From Duganella aquatilis (GTDB taxonomy: Bacteria > Pseudomonadota > Gammaproteobacteria > Burkholderiales > Burkholderiaceae_D), in the NCBI RefSeq assembly GCF_009674565.1, contig NZ_WKJL01000009.1, forward strand, positions 1-64,000: 64,000 nt of DNA, read 5' to 3'. The notes under the pieces were generated by a model. The model was not told where the DNA came from. It worked only from the letters and a program-made list of their open reading frames with translations, and ran no database searches. Numbering within the stretch: position 1 is the stretch's first letter; every line of letters begins with the position of its first letter. The position numbers and the translations under genes are program-made. Below, one piece after another: positions 32,965-43,843 of this stretch.

Positions 32965-34404
32965 TTAAGGGTAGAAGACGGCGATGTGATAGCCGGATGC
33001 TTTCAGATCGTGAAGTTCAAAGTAGAGTTTAACGGCTTGTTCGGTGTGCGGGGCAAATCCTTTGTCCAGCGCGATGTCGGCGCTCAGGTAGTCGCGCGGC
33101 GTGAACACGCGGCGCAGGATGCGTTTGTCGTTGGCGTCGTCCAGCGTCAGTTCGATCGATGGCCACGACTGCGCGGTGGCGCTCTGGTTGCGCAGCAGGG
33201 TGGTGAAGGAGAATGCGGTGTCGCTCAGGGTTTGCAGCTCGCCTTGTTCGATCATCAGGTCGTCGATCTGCGTCGGCAGTTCGATTTTGCAGCCGAGCGC
33301 AGTGCAGGCGGCGGTCAGCGCCGGCTTCAGTGGCGGCATGGCGGCGGCCAGCGCGTTGCGGAAAGTGGTGACGGCCTGGCCGAGCAGGGCGGCGACCAGC
33401 AGCACCGAGCCCAGGCTCATGGCGATGGTGGCGGCCTTGCCGTACTTCTGGCGCTGGCGGTCGCGCTTGACGAAGCCCGGTTCGTCGGGCTGTTCGTCGT
33501 GCTCTTCTTCCGGTGGCGGTGGCGGTGCTGCTGCTTCGGCGCTGGGCGTGTGCAGCAGGATCGGGGCGCGAATGGCTTCGGCCTGGGCCAGGCCGGCGCT
33601 GGAGAGCTGGATCAGCGCTTCCTCGTCGGCTTCATCGAGTTCGTCGTCGCGCCGCGGAGGTTCGGCGGCTGGCGGCGCATCCGGTTCCGCGTCGGCGGAG
33701 AAGATGGCGTCGTCGGCGGCGGCAAAGGCGCGGTCGAGCGCCGGGCCGGCGCCGGCTTGCGGTTCGTCGGGTTCGGGATCCGGATCGTCCCAGGTTGGTT
33801 CGCGGCGGCCGTCGGCTTCCTGTGGCGCGTCGGCCAGCGACTGCTCCATGACGGCCAGTTCGGCTTCCAGCGCGGCTTCGAGTTCGTCGTCGCTGAGGTT
33901 TTCGACCTGCAGTTCTTCCAGTGCCGGCTGCGGCGCCAGTTCAGGATCGATGCTGGCTTCCAGGTCCGGCTCGGATTCCATGTTCAGATCGAGGTCGAAC
34001 AGGGCTTCCGTGCCGGCCGGCAGCGAGGCTGGTTCGGCCGGCAGCGGGAAGGGCTCGGGCGCAGGCTCGGGCGCATCAGCCGGTTGGTCGTCTACTTCAA
34101 GGACGGGCGGCGGCTCGGGCGCAGGTTGCGGCGCTTCCGGCTCGTCGAGTTCCAGCACCGGTTCGGCTTCCTCGACGGCCAGCACTTCGGCGGCGCGCGT
34201 GTCGAGCGCGGCCATTTTCTGGTCGAGGGGCGTCGGTTCGGGAGGGGAAACAGGCGGTGGCGTCAGCGGCTCCAGCAGGGCCGCGTTGCCATCGAAGACT
34301 TCATTGCAGGAGCCACAGCGCACTATGCCCCCACGTAATTTCAACTGGTCATGAGCGACCCGAAATACCGTGTTGCAGTGGGGGCATTTAGTGGCGAGCG
34401 CCAT
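32965..34404 (-). CDS. Zinc-ribbon, DUF3426 membrane protein
   Basis: 479 residues. The N-terminal MJ0042-type zinc ribbon has C7xxC10 and C30xxC33 (TKCPHCNTVF, VRCGSCNEVF). A long acidic, Pro/Glu-rich linker of about 270 residues is followed by a single transmembrane helix (AATIAMSLGSVLLVAALLGQ) and a C-terminal DUF3426 domain facing the periplasm. The family has no established function. In Burkholderiales it lies beside prmA, as here. The linker is very low complexity (EPEPAPEP-type), so length differences from relatives are expected. Confidence 0.88.
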   Translation of the reverse strand: MALATKCPHCNTVFRVAHDQLKLRGGIVRCGSCNEVFDGNAALLEPLTPPPVSPPEPTPLDQKMAALDTRAAEVLAVEEAEPVLELDEPEAPQPAPEPPPVLEVDDQPADAPEPAPEPFPLPAEPASLPAGTEALFDLDLNMESEPDLEASIDPELAPQPALEELQVENLSDDELEAALEAELAVMEQSLADAPQEADGRREPTWDDPDPEPDEPQAGAGPALDRAFAAADDAIFSADAEPDAPPAAEPPRRDDELDEADEEALIQLSSAGLAQAEAIRAPILLHTPSAEAAAPPPPPEEEHDEQPDEPGFVKRDRQRQKYGKAATIAMSLGSVLLVAALLGQAVTTFRNALAAAMPPLKPALTAACTALGCKIELPTQIDDLMIEQGELQTLSDTAFSFTTLLRNQSATAQSWPSIELTLDDANDKRILRRVFTPRDYLSADIALDKGFAPHTEQAVKLYFELHDLKASGYHIAVFYP

Positions 34405-34413
34405 CGATGCTGA

Positions 34414-35346
34414 TTAACGCGCGGCAGGCACAGTGTCGCTGCCCAGGCGGCCGTGCAGCGCCACCCAGCCGTCTTGCTCGGCCCAGACGCCCAGCTTGAT
34501 GAACGGCGCATAGGCCGCCGCCACTTCTTCCGCCTGGCGCGCCAGCACGCCGGACAGGATCAGCGAACCGCCGTCGGCAACGCGGCCGGACAGCATCGGC
34601 GCCATCAGCTTCAGCGGGCTGGACAGGATGTTGGCGACGACGATATCGAAACGCTGGGTCGCATGCCGGGACTCGGCAAAGCTGTCCGGCAGGAAGAAGG
34701 TGATGTCGCAGTGGTTGCGCACGGCGTTGTCGGCGGCCGACTCGATCGCTTGCGGATCGATGTCCACGCCCACCACTTCGCCAGCGCCGACCTTCTTGGC
34801 CACCATGGCCAGGATGCCGGAACCGCAGCCGTAGTCGAGCACGGTCTTGCCCGGCGCCGGATTGGCTTCCAGCCACTCCATGCACAGGCGGGTGGTCGGA
34901 TGGCTGCCGGTGCCGAAGGCCAGGCCCGGATCGAGTTCCAGGATCAGCGCGTCGGGATTCGGCGCCTCGTGCCACGACGGCACCACCCAGATGTTCTTGC
35001 CGATCGGGATAGGCGCGAACTGCGACTGGGTCAGACGCACCCAGTCCTGCTCCTCCACCTTGCGGGTGGTGAACTTCGGCAGGGTGGTCAGGCCGATCTG
35101 GCCGGCGGCGGCCGCCACGATCACGGCCTGGTCGTCATCTTCGTCGGTCAGGGCGACCACGCGGCTGTGATCCCATGCCGCCTCGGTCGGTTCCATGCCC
35201 GGCTCGCCGAACAGCGGTTTTTCCGCGTCGGTGCCTTCGTCCGCGTCTTCCACGGAAACCGACAGGGCGCCCACGTCCATCAGCGCCTCGGAGAGGGCTT
35301 CGGCGTGGTCACGCGCGATTTCAATGACGATTTCAGTCCAGCTCAT
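34414..35346 (-). CDS. prmA: Ribosomal protein L11 methyltransferase
   Basis: 310 residues from the ATG giving [16 protein letters not shown], the usual PrmA start; the frame is open upstream inside accC. The N-terminal L11-binding domain is followed by a Rossmann methyltransferase with [18 protein letters not shown] and [20 protein letters not shown] (AdoMet motif I), [11 protein letters not shown] and [13 protein letters not shown] (NxL-type catalytic motif). It trimethylates L11 lysines. It starts 2 bases after the accC stop, a conserved gene order. Confidence 0.95.
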   Translation of the reverse strand: MSWTEIVIEIARDHAEALSEALMDVGALSVSVEDADEGTDAEKPLFGEPGMEPTEAAWDHSRVVALTDEDDDQAVIVAAAAGQIGLTTLPKFTTRKVEEQDWVRLTQSQFAPIPIGKNIWVVPSWHEAPNPDALILELDPGLAFGTGSHPTTRLCMEWLEANPAPGKTVLDYGCGSGILAMVAKKVGAGEVVGVDIDPQAIESAADNAVRNHCDITFFLPDSFAESRHATQRFDIVVANILSSPLKLMAPMLSGRVADGGSLILSGVLARQAEEVAAAYAPFIKLGVWAEQDGWVALHGRLGSDTVPAAR

Positions 35347-35348
35347 GG

Positions 35349-36725
<1,377 letters not shown>

Positions 36726-36830
36726 GATAGGTTCGCTATGTCTGTGAGCGCCGATTGGCTGCGTCAGGTGAGGAGGGATTGCGGACCAAGCAGGCGCGCC
36801 CGTCGCCGATGGGGAGGGCGCAGGCCTGTC

Positions 36831-37295
36831 TTAGCCGATCACAAACAGCGGTTGGCCGAATTCGACCGGCTGGCCGTTTTCAACCAGGATCTGGGTAATG
36901 GTGCCGGATTTGTCGGCATCGATTTCGTTCAGCAGCTTCATCGCTTCGATGATGCACAGGGTGTCGCCTTCCTTGACCGACTGGCCGACTTCGACAAACG
37001 CTGCCGCGCCTGGCGCCGACGAACGGTAGAAGGTGCCGACCATCGGCGATTTGACGATGTGGCCGGTTGGTTCGGCGGCGGCAGCTGGGGCTGCTGCTGC
37101 GGCAACCGGCGCGGCGGCTGGCGCCTGGGCGCTGTATTGCGGGATGGCTTGCGGCTGCATCATGACCATCTGATTTTGCGGCAGGGCCGACGATTTGACG
37201 ATGCGAACTTTGCTTTCGCCTTCGGTCACTTCGAGTTCGGCGATGTCCGATTCCGCGACCAAATCAATCAAGGTCTTCAGCTTGCGTAGATCCAT
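36831..37295 (-). CDS. accB: Biotin carboxyl carrier protein of acetyl-CoA carboxylase
   Basis: 154 residues. The N-terminal [20 protein letters not shown] helix is followed by an Ala/Pro-rich swinging linker and a C-terminal biotinyl domain. Biotin attaches to K120 in [13 protein letters not shown]. The residue after the lysine is Leu instead of the textbook Met (AMKM); the fold and thumb region ([19 protein letters not shown]) are otherwise standard. It shuttles carboxyl groups from AccC to the AccAD transferase. Upstream aroQ is about 90 bases away on the same strand. Confidence 0.96.
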   Translation of the reverse strand: MDLRKLKTLIDLVAESDIAELEVTEGESKVRIVKSSALPQNQMVMMQPQAIPQYSAQAPAAAPVAAAAAPAAAAEPTGHIVKSPMVGTFYRSSAPGAAAFVEVGQSVKEGDTLCIIEAMKLLNEIDADKSGTITQILVENGQPVEFGQPLFVIG

Positions 37296-37383
37296 GTAAC
37301 CCCCAGAGGAATATCTTGTAATGTGAGTGAGCGGTGGCGTCTTGTGGACGGAACCGCGCTATTTTATGCGCAGATCGCGTAGG

Positions 37384-37821
37384 TTATCGCTTTTTAAGGA
37401 CGAAGTCGATGGCAAACCGATATCCTTCGATACCCAGTCCGCAGATCGTTCCTAGTGCAATCGCGCTCAGGAAAGAGTGATGGCGAAATGACTCGCGCTG
37501 GTAAATATTCGAAATATGCACTTCCACAAACGGGATGGCCACCCCTGCCAGGGCGTCGCGCAAGGCCACGCTGGTATGGGTCAGTCCGCCCGGATTGATG
37601 ACGATGGCGTCCACGCCTTCCGCTTTGGCGGCATGGATGCGGTCGATCAGTGCACCTTCGTGGTTGCTCTGGAAGCAAGACAAGCTCGCACCCGCCGCTT
37701 CGGCCTGTGCCTGGGCAGCATGTTCGATGTCGGCCAAAGTGCTAGCGCCGTAGACCTCTGGCTCTCTGGTGCCCAGCAAATTCAGGTTGGGACCGTTGAG
37801 CAGTAGAAGGTTTTTTGCCAT
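37384..37821 (-). CDS. aroQ: Type II 3-dehydroquinate dehydratase
   Basis: 145 residues from the ATG giving [17 protein letters not shown]; 20 extra residues are possible upstream but not typical. Motifs are [17 protein letters not shown] (flexible loop with catalytic Arg and Tyr), [34 protein letters not shown] and [20 protein letters not shown]. It forms dodecamers and dehydrates 3-dehydroquinate in the shikimate pathway. Together with accBC it is a common Burkholderiales operon. aroE, a later step of the same pathway, is at 44.7 kb. Confidence 0.96.
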   Translation of the reverse strand: MAKNLLLLNGPNLNLLGTREPEVYGASTLADIEHAAQAQAEAAGASLSCFQSNHEGALIDRIHAAKAEGVDAIVINPGGLTHTSVALRDALAGVAIPFVEVHISNIYQRESFRHHSFLSAIALGTICGLGIEGYRFAIDFVLKKR

Positions 37822-37904
37822 GATTCGTGAGCCTTCTCCGCGAAAGTTCCGCATTTTGCCGCCAACTGCGTGCATTGGCAAGAGAAAAAAACTTGTGAAA
37901 CTGC

Positions 37905-38447
37905 TTATAGAGTTGCCAGATCTTTGCGCAGCTCGTCAAATTTCAGTTTGCCCAGGTAAGTCTTCCTGATCTGGCCGTCGGCGCCGATCAGCACCGTGTA
38001 GGGCAGGCCGCCGCCGGTGTTGCCGAACTGGCGCGACAGCTCGGTGCCGCTCATGCCGGCCACCAGCACCGGGTAGGTGATCTGGTATTTGTTGCTAAAC
38101 TCCGCGATATTTGACGGCGAATCGATACCGATGCCGATAACTTGCAGCTTCTTGCCTTCATCTCCAGCGGCCAGCGCGGACAGCTCTGGCATCTCCTGCA
38201 CGCACGGCGCGCACCACGGGGCCCAGAAATTGACCAGCATGGCCTTGCCTTTATATTGCGCCAGCGGCGTGGCGACGCCCTTGGCGTCCGGCAGCGTCTG
38301 TTTATATAAGGCGTCCACCGGGCCGGTCACGGTGGCCGGCGCCGCGGCGCTGACCGGCGGCTGTTCCTTGTGGATGCCGAGATAGCCGCCGATGGCGGCA
38401 AACACGACGGCGACGGCGATATACGCGGGCAGATTTTTTTTGCTCAT
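37905..38447 (-). CDS. TlpA/ResA-like thioredoxin-fold protein
   Basis: 180 residues. An N-terminal signal-anchor ([20 protein letters not shown]) puts a thioredoxin domain in the periplasm. The active site is WAPWCAPC with C79 and C82, and the cis-Pro loop is near [14 protein letters not shown]. This fits TlpA/ResA-type reductants, which keep apocytochrome c or copper-site cysteines reduced. Cytochrome c maturation is plausible but unproven here. Its start overlaps the stop of the upstream nucleotidyltransferase-like gene by 4 bases; aroQ follows after about 80 bases. Confidence 0.9.
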   Translation of the reverse strand: MSKKNLPAYIAVAVVFAAIGGYLGIHKEQPPVSAAAPATVTGPVDALYKQTLPDAKGVATPLAQYKGKAMLVNFWAPWCAPCVQEMPELSALAAGDEGKKLQVIGIGIDSPSNIAEFSNKYQITYPVLVAGMSGTELSRQFGNTGGGLPYTVLIGADGQIRKTYLGKLKFDELRKDLATL

Positions 38448-39079
38448 GGTGATGGATGGGTACTATGGGTACTGTTAACTAATAGGGCGCGCACGGCGGC
38501 GATGTCGGCACGGGCCAGTTTGCCGTCACTGCGGGTCTTGACGGCGCCGCGCAGGTCGTCCAGCTCGTACAGGGCGGCGTGCACGCCTTCCTTGTGCCAC
38601 ATGAAGCTGACGGTTTCGACCATGCCGTGACGCGGTCCCTTGAAGTGCGGCGTCTCGGAGATGTCGATTTGCAAATTCCGGTTCAGCAGGAAGATCTCCA
38701 CTTCCTTGGCGCTGTCGGCAAACAGCTGCAAATGGATGTCGTCGTGCGGGCCGGCGGTGCCGTTCAATACCGAGCCGGTCAGATAGGGATGGAAGGCTTG
38801 CAGACCTTCCATGATGTCGACCGCCAGCGTACGCAGGCGGAACACGCGGGCCGGCTGGGTGTCGGCGTGGAACAGCGACTGGTAGATCCGCACTTCCGCT
38901 TCGATCTGCGCATTGTCCGGCAGCAGGTTCAGCGGCGGCTGGGTGTCGCCCAGAATCTGCCTGGCGGCCTTGCGCTTGGCCGTGTTGTAGTCGGCTCCAT
39001 CCTCGGCGATGAGGCGAGCGGCGGCGGCCGCAATCTCGGCACGCAGGAGCTGGAGTTCTTCATTAACATTCGGCGTCAT
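38444..39079 (-). CDS. Nucleotidyltransferase-like conserved protein
   Basis: 211 residues. The central part reads YLTGSVLNGTAGPHDDIHLQ, resembling the GS(x)nDxD/E core of nucleotidyltransferases, followed by LFADSAKEVEIFLLN. In the metal-binding position I see DDIHLQ, so the second acidic residue may be replaced by His and activity could be altered. The N-terminal half is helical and charged. This is a conserved protein of Burkholderiales of unknown substrate. It is the first gene of the leftward operon and is divergent from mpl (78 bases apart). Confidence 0.7.
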   Translation of the reverse strand: MTPNVNEELQLLRAEIAAAAARLIAEDGADYNTAKRKAARQILGDTQPPLNLLPDNAQIEAEVRIYQSLFHADTQPARVFRLRTLAVDIMEGLQAFHPYLTGSVLNGTAGPHDDIHLQLFADSAKEVEIFLLNRNLQIDISETPHFKGPRHGMVETVSFMWHKEGVHAALYELDDLRGAVKTRSDGKLARADIAAVRALLVNSTHSTHPSP

Positions 39080-39157
39080 GGACGTGATAATACTCTGAAC
39101 CGGGAAAAGCGCGTCGGCTCAGGTAAAATCCTGTCTTCACTCGTCGTCATTATTACT

Positions 39158-40522
39158 ATGCACATTCACATCCTCGGTATTTGCGGCACCTTCATGGGCG
39201 GCCTGGCGGTCCTGGCGAAAGAAGCGGGCCACCGCGTCACCGGCTGCGACGCCAATGTTTATCCGCCGATGAGCACGCAGCTGGAAGCGCAGGGCATCGA
39301 ACTGATCACCGGCTACGGCCCGGAGCAGGTCGCGCTGAAGCCGGACCTGTACGTGATCGGCAACGTCGTCACGCGCGGCAATCCGCTGATCGAGGAAATC
39401 ATGAACCGCGGCCTGCCGTTCGTTTCCGGCCCGCAGTGGATCGGCGACCACATATTAAAAGACAAATGGGTGCTGGCCGTGGCCGGCACGCACGGCAAGA
39501 CCACCACCACCGCCATGCTGACCTGGATCCTGGAAGACGCCGGCTACGCGCCCGGCTTCCTGATCGGCGGCGTGCCGAAGAACTTCGGCGTGTCGGCGCG
39601 CATGCAGGGCGACAAGGATTCTATCTTCTTCGTCATCGAGGCGGACGAGTACGACACCGCCTTCTTCGACAAGCGCAGCAAGTTCGTGCACTACCACGCC
39701 AAGACCGCCATCCTGAACAACCTGGAATACGATCACGCCGACATCTTCCCCGATCTGGGCGCGATCGAAACCCAATTCCACCACCTGGTGCGCACCGTGC
39801 CGGGCATCGGCCGGGTCATCTTCAATGGCGACGAAGCGCCGCTGCAGCGCGTGCTCAAGCGCGGCTGCTGGAGCGAGAAGGAAAGCTTCGGCCGCGGCGA
39901 GGGCGCCGATTGGGCGCTGAACGAATACGATGACGGCACGTTCGATGTGATGTTCAACGGTGAAGTGGCTGGTCACGTCGAGTGGTCACTGACCGGCAAG
40001 CATAACCGCGCCAACGCGCTGGCTGCGATCGCGGCCGCCCGCCACGTCGGCGTGCCGGTGGCGCAGGCCGCCAAGTCGCTGGCCACGTTCGAGAACGTTA
40101 AGCGCCGCATGGAAGTACGCGGCGTGGTCAACGGCATCACCGTCTACGACGACTTTGCTCACCATCCAACCGCCATCGCCACCACCGTCGGCGGCCTGCG
40201 CCAGAAGATCGGCAAGGCGGCACGCATCCTGGCCGTGCTGGAGCCGCGCTCCAACACCATGAAGCTGGGCACGATGAAGGACGCGCTGCCAGGCAGCCTG
40301 GGCGACGCCGACCTGGTGTTCGGCTACGGCAGCGAACAGGCGCTGGGCTGGAACCTGGGCCAGGCCCTGGCGCCGATGGGCGGGATCGCCAGCGCCTACG
40401 AGGACATCGACGCGCTGGTGGCGGCCGTGGCCAAGGCCGCGCAGCCGGGCGACCAGATTATTGTGATGAGCAACGGCGGCTTCGGCGGCGTGCACGACAA
40501 AATCCTGAAAGCGCTGGCGTAA
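39158..40522 (+). CDS. mpl: UDP-MurNAc:tripeptide ligase Mpl (peptidoglycan recycling)
   Basis: 454 residues from the ATG giving MHIHILGICGTFMGGLAVLA. It is a Mur-ligase with ATP loop GTHGKTTTTAMLTW near residue 110, ENVKRRMEVRG, and the C-terminal domain YDDFAHHPTAIATTVGGLR and EPRSNTMKLG. It reattaches recycled L-Ala-gamma-D-Glu-meso-DAP to UDP-MurNAc, complementing AmpD (21.8 kb) in the same recycling pathway. There is no clear Shine-Dalgarno sequence. The frame is open about 580 bases upstream through the neighbouring gene, which is a GC-rich artefact. Confidence 0.95.
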   Translation: MHIHILGICGTFMGGLAVLAKEAGHRVTGCDANVYPPMSTQLEAQGIELITGYGPEQVALKPDLYVIGNVVTRGNPLIEEIMNRGLPFVSGPQWIGDHILKDKWVLAVAGTHGKTTTTAMLTWILEDAGYAPGFLIGGVPKNFGVSARMQGDKDSIFFVIEADEYDTAFFDKRSKFVHYHAKTAILNNLEYDHADIFPDLGAIETQFHHLVRTVPGIGRVIFNGDEAPLQRVLKRGCWSEKESFGRGEGADWALNEYDDGTFDVMFNGEVAGHVEWSLTGKHNRANALAAIAAARHVGVPVAQAAKSLATFENVKRRMEVRGVVNGITVYDDFAHHPTAIATTVGGLRQKIGKAARILAVLEPRSNTMKLGTMKDALPGSLGDADLVFGYGSEQALGWNLGQALAPMGGIASAYEDIDALVAAVAKAAQPGDQIIVMSNGGFGGVHDKILKALA

Positions 40523-41100
40523 TGATTCTGTACCTGCACGGCTTCCGCTCCTCGCCGAAGTCCATGAAAGCGCGCGTGGTGGGCGAGCGCATGGCGGCGC
40601 TTGGCCTGGCCGACCAGCTGATCTGCCCGCAACTGCCGGCCTCGCCGAAAGAAGCGATGGCGCTGGCGCTGTCCCTGATCGACGGCATCCCGGCGCAAGA
40701 CCTGAGCATCATCGGCTCCTCGCTGGGCGGCTATTACGCGACCTGGCTGGCCGAGCGCATCGGCTGCCGCGCGGTGCTGGTCAATCCGGCCATCGTGCCG
40801 AGCCTGGGCCTGGATAAGCATGTCGGCGTCACCACGCAATTCCACTCCGACGAGCCGTTCGAATTCAAGCGCGAGTACATCGACGAACTGCGCGCGCTGG
40901 ACGTGCCGCGGATCACCCAGCCGCAACGCTACTTTTTGCTCGCGGCAACCGGCGACGAAGTGCTCGATTATCGTGATATGGTGGCCCACTATCAAGGCGC
41001 GCGCCAGCACGTGATCGACGGCAGCGACCATGCGGTGTCCGAGTTCCCTGACTATGTGGACGAGGTGCTGGCCTTCTGCGGCATCGAGGCGCGGTCTTGA
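40522..41100 (+). CDS. YqiA-family alpha/beta-hydrolase esterase
   Basis: 192 residues, alpha/beta-hydrolase fold: MILYLHGFRSSPKSMKARVV (oxyanion region HGF), nucleophile elbow IGSSLGGYYATWLAE with Ser near residue 66, catalytic Asp in ATGDEVLDYRD and His in DGSDHAVSEFPD. The family (YqiA/UPF0227-like) has esterase activity on short acyl or palmitoyl-CoA-type substrates; the physiological role is unclear. The start overlaps the mpl stop (TAATG) and the stop overlaps the ubiC start. Confidence 0.9.
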   Translation: MILYLHGFRSSPKSMKARVVGERMAALGLADQLICPQLPASPKEAMALALSLIDGIPAQDLSIIGSSLGGYYATWLAERIGCRAVLVNPAIVPSLGLDKHVGVTTQFHSDEPFEFKREYIDELRALDVPRITQPQRYFLLAATGDEVLDYRDMVAHYQGARQHVIDGSDHAVSEFPDYVDEVLAFCGIEARS

Positions 41101-41699
41101 GCGCGCCGCCGAGAAGCGCCTCGCTGCGGCAGGCGCAGTGGCAGCCGCATGTGCTGGCCCTGAACGCGCCAGCGGCCTACGTGCCGTGGCTGATGGAAGG
41201 CGGTTCGCTGACCGCGCGGTTGAAGGCGCACAGCAACGCGTTCCGCGTGCAGTGCCTGCGTCAGCGCACCGCGATTTGCCTCAGCGACGAGGCCGCCGTG
41301 ATCGGCATGCATCGCCCCGGCCGCGTTTTGGAGAGGGAAGTGCTGCTGAGATGTGATAATACGCCTGCGGTGTACGCGCACACGGTGGTGCCGCGCTCGG
41401 CGACGGCCATGGATTGGCCGCTGTTCAGCGCGCTGGGCGAGCGTTCGCTGGGCACCACGCTGTTCGGCGATCCGCTGGTGCGGCGCGGTGTGTTGGAATT
41501 TGCAAGATTGCGGGAAGGGCATCCTTTGGCGCGCCGCGCGCGCGCCGCGCTGGTGGAAAACGGCATCGCCGCCCCCGACGCACACATATTATATGCACGG
41601 CGCTGCCTGTATCAGCGCCGTCAAGGCACGCTGCTGGTGACGGAAGTATTCCTGCCTGCCGTGCTGGAACTGATTAAAACGAGCACAAATAAACGATGA
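41097..41699 (+). CDS. ubiC: Chorismate lyase
   Basis: 200 residues from a TTG that overlaps the esterase stop (TTGA); no ATG gives the full domain. Family motifs are WLMEGGSLTARLKA, REVLLRCDNTPAVYAHTVVP (substrate-contacting Arg and Glu-containing region), LGERSLGTTLFGDPLVRR and ILYARRCLYQ. It converts chorismate to 4-hydroxybenzoate plus pyruvate, the first step of ubiquinone synthesis. Chorismate supply links it to aroQ and aroE in this window. The rare start codon suggests low, coupled translation. Confidence 0.9.
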   Translation: MSAPPRSASLRQAQWQPHVLALNAPAAYVPWLMEGGSLTARLKAHSNAFRVQCLRQRTAICLSDEAAVIGMHRPGRVLEREVLLRCDNTPAVYAHTVVPRSATAMDWPLFSALGERSLGTTLFGDPLVRRGVLEFARLREGHPLARRARAALVENGIAAPDAHILYARRCLYQRRQGTLLVTEVFLPAVLELIKTSTNKR

Positions 41700-43720
41700 A
41701 TGTATTTTTTGAAGAATCCGGCGATTTCAAAGTCGGCAGTGTGATGACGCAAGCCGGCGAGGCCTATCAAGTCGAGATGGCCAGCGGCAAGCGCACCAAG
41801 GTCAAGACCAAGGACGTGCTGCTGCAATTTGAAAAGCCGGCTCCCGCCGAGCTGATGGAGCAAGCCAAGGCCATCGCCGCCGAGATCGACCTGGAGTTCC
41901 TGTGGGAAGTCGCGGGCGAGGAGGAGTTCGGCTTTGCCGAACTGGGCGCGGAGTACTTCGGCCATGCGCCGCAGCCGGCCGAAGCGGCGGGCCTGATCCT
42001 GAGCCTGCATTCGGCGCCGGTCTACTTCTACAAAAAAGGCCGTGGCCGCTACAAGGCCGCGCCGGAGCAATCGCTGCGCGCGGCGCTGGCCGGCATCGAG
42101 AAAAAGAAACAGCAGGCGCTGGTGCAAGCCGGCTACGTGGAAGAGCTGAAAGCCAACCAGCTGCCGGAATCGATGCAGAAAATCGTCCTGCAACTGCTGT
42201 TCAAGCCGGACAAGAATTCCATCGAATACAAGGCGCTGGAAGCGGCCTGCAACGACCTGCACACCAATCCGCAGCGCTTGATGCTGGCGGTGGGCGGCGT
42301 GCAGTCGCCGAAGGCGCTGCACATGGCCAAGTTCCTGTTCGAGAGCTTCCCGAAAGGCGCGGGCTTCCCGGACGTGCCGGTGCCGGTGCCGCCGACCGAC
42401 CTGCCGCTGGCCGAGGTGCAAGCCTTCTCGATCGACGACGTGACCACCACCGAGATCGACGACGCCTTCTCGGTCACCAGGCTGGCCGACGGCAATGTCA
42501 AGATCGGTATCCACATCGCCGCGCCGGGCCTGGGCATCAAGCCGGACGACGCCGTGGACAAGCTGGCGCGCGCGCGCATGTCGACCGTCTACATGCCGGG
42601 CGATAAGATCACCATGCTGCCCGACGCCATCGTCGAAGCGTTCACGCTGGCCGAAGGCAAGACCTGCCCGGCGCTGTCGCTGTACGCCACGCTGAATCCG
42701 GCCGACTGGTCGGTGCTGGCCACCGAAACCCGCGCCGAGATGGTGCCGATCGCCAACAACCTGCGCCACAACGACCTGGACGACCTGGTCAACGAGGAAA
42801 CCCTGGCCAGCGGCGAGGGCGAGTACCCGCACAAGGAATCGCTGGGCCTGATCTGGAAATGGGCGCAGGTGCTGGAAGCGGCGCGCATGGTCAAGCGCGA
42901 AGCCTTCGGCCTGAAGCCGGAACAGAACAACCGCATCGACTTCAACTTCTATGTCGAAGACGACGTGGTCACGGTCAGCCGCCGCAAGCGCGGCGCGCCG
43001 CTGGACAAGATCGTCGCCGAGCTGATGATCTTCGCCAACAGCACTTGGGGCAAGCTGATGCACGACAACGGCGTGCCAGGCATTTACCGCAGCCAGGGCC
43101 GTGGTGTTGGCGGCTGGAACGCCAAGATGCAGGTGCGCATGCTGACCCACGCCGCGCCGCACGAAGGCCTGGGCGTGGACCAGTACGCGTGGAGCACCTC
43201 GCCGCTGCGCCGCTATACCGACCTGGTCAATCAATGGCAGATCCTGGCCTGCGCCGAGAAGGGCGTGATGGCGCCGCTGGTCGCGCACTTCAAGCACAAG
43301 GATGCGGAGCTGTTCGCCATCGTGTCGCAGTTCGATGCGGCGTACTCGGCCTATGCGGATCACCAGGCGAACATGGAACGCTACTGGTGCCTGCGCTGGC
43401 TGGGTCAGGAAAATGCGCGCCAGGTGGAGGCGGTGGTGCTGAAGGACGAAGTGCTGCGCCTGACCGATATTCCGCTGATCGTGCGCTTGCCGGGCATGCC
43501 GTCGGTGGCGCGCGGCGCGCAGGTCAAGCTGGACATCCTTCGCTGGGACGAGGTCGACCTGACCATCGAAACGCGCCTGCTGGAAATCCCGGCCACCGAC
43601 GTGGTGGCTGCCGATGCCGAGCTGGACTTCGAGGACGAAGTCGAGGATGCGCCGGAAGAGTCGGTCGATGCGCCGGAAGTGGCGGTGGAGGCCGCCGCCG
43701 AGCAACCAGCGGCGGAGTAA
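41696..43720 (+). CDS. RNase II/RNB-domain exoribonuclease
   Basis: 674 residues. The N-terminal segment with GEAYQVEMASGKRTKVKTKD is small-fold RNA-binding-like. The RNB catalytic domain at about 235-540 carries FSIDDVTTTEIDDAFSV (acidic metal ligands), IGIHIAAPGLGI, YMPGDKITMLP and WSTSPLRRYTDLVNQWQ. A C-terminal S1-like region and an acidic tail follow. It degrades RNA 3' to 5'. It is shorter than RNase R and differs from enterobacterial RNase II at the ends, so rnb is not assigned. Its start overlaps the ubiC stop by 4 bases. Confidence 0.9.
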   Translation: MNVFFEESGDFKVGSVMTQAGEAYQVEMASGKRTKVKTKDVLLQFEKPAPAELMEQAKAIAAEIDLEFLWEVAGEEEFGFAELGAEYFGHAPQPAEAAGLILSLHSAPVYFYKKGRGRYKAAPEQSLRAALAGIEKKKQQALVQAGYVEELKANQLPESMQKIVLQLLFKPDKNSIEYKALEAACNDLHTNPQRLMLAVGGVQSPKALHMAKFLFESFPKGAGFPDVPVPVPPTDLPLAEVQAFSIDDVTTTEIDDAFSVTRLADGNVKIGIHIAAPGLGIKPDDAVDKLARARMSTVYMPGDKITMLPDAIVEAFTLAEGKTCPALSLYATLNPADWSVLATETRAEMVPIANNLRHNDLDDLVNEETLASGEGEYPHKESLGLIWKWAQVLEAARMVKREAFGLKPEQNNRIDFNFYVEDDVVTVSRRKRGAPLDKIVAELMIFANSTWGKLMHDNGVPGIYRSQGRGVGGWNAKMQVRMLTHAAPHEGLGVDQYAWSTSPLRRYTDLVNQWQILACAEKGVMAPLVAHFKHKDAELFAIVSQFDAAYSAYADHQANMERYWCLRWLGQENARQVEAVVLKDEVLRLTDIPLIVRLPGMPSVARGAQVKLDILRWDEVDLTIETRLLEIPATDVVAADAELDFEDEVEDAPEESVDAPEVAVEAAAEQPAAE

Positions 43721-43724
43721 CCGT

Positions 43725-43808
43725 CGCACCCGCGCAGGCGGGTGCCCATGGCGCGCGGGCTCAGCATGCATTTCGCATCGGCGAACCGCCGCCTGCGCAG
43801 GAATGACG
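43725..43808. repeat. Composite palindromic intergenic element
   Basis: Between the RNB gene and the TonB gene. CACCCGC-GCAG-GCGGGTG (43727-43744) forms a perfect 7-bp hairpin, and the right end carries the palindrome CCTGCGCAGG (43792-43801) followed by AATGACG. The two ends share the CGCAGGCGG / CCTGCGCAG core. It resembles dispersed intergenic repeats I recall from Oxalobacteraceae genomes (not checked). Confidence 0.55.
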
Positions 43809-43843
43809 TAGAATTTGCACCATCTTTCGAATCCGGCCACCGC

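Noticed and set aside
32077..34338. Long plus-strand open frame opposite the PfkB kinase and DUF3426 genes
   Set aside because: Antisense artefact of biased codon use; it crosses two well-supported minus-strand genes and has no motifs.
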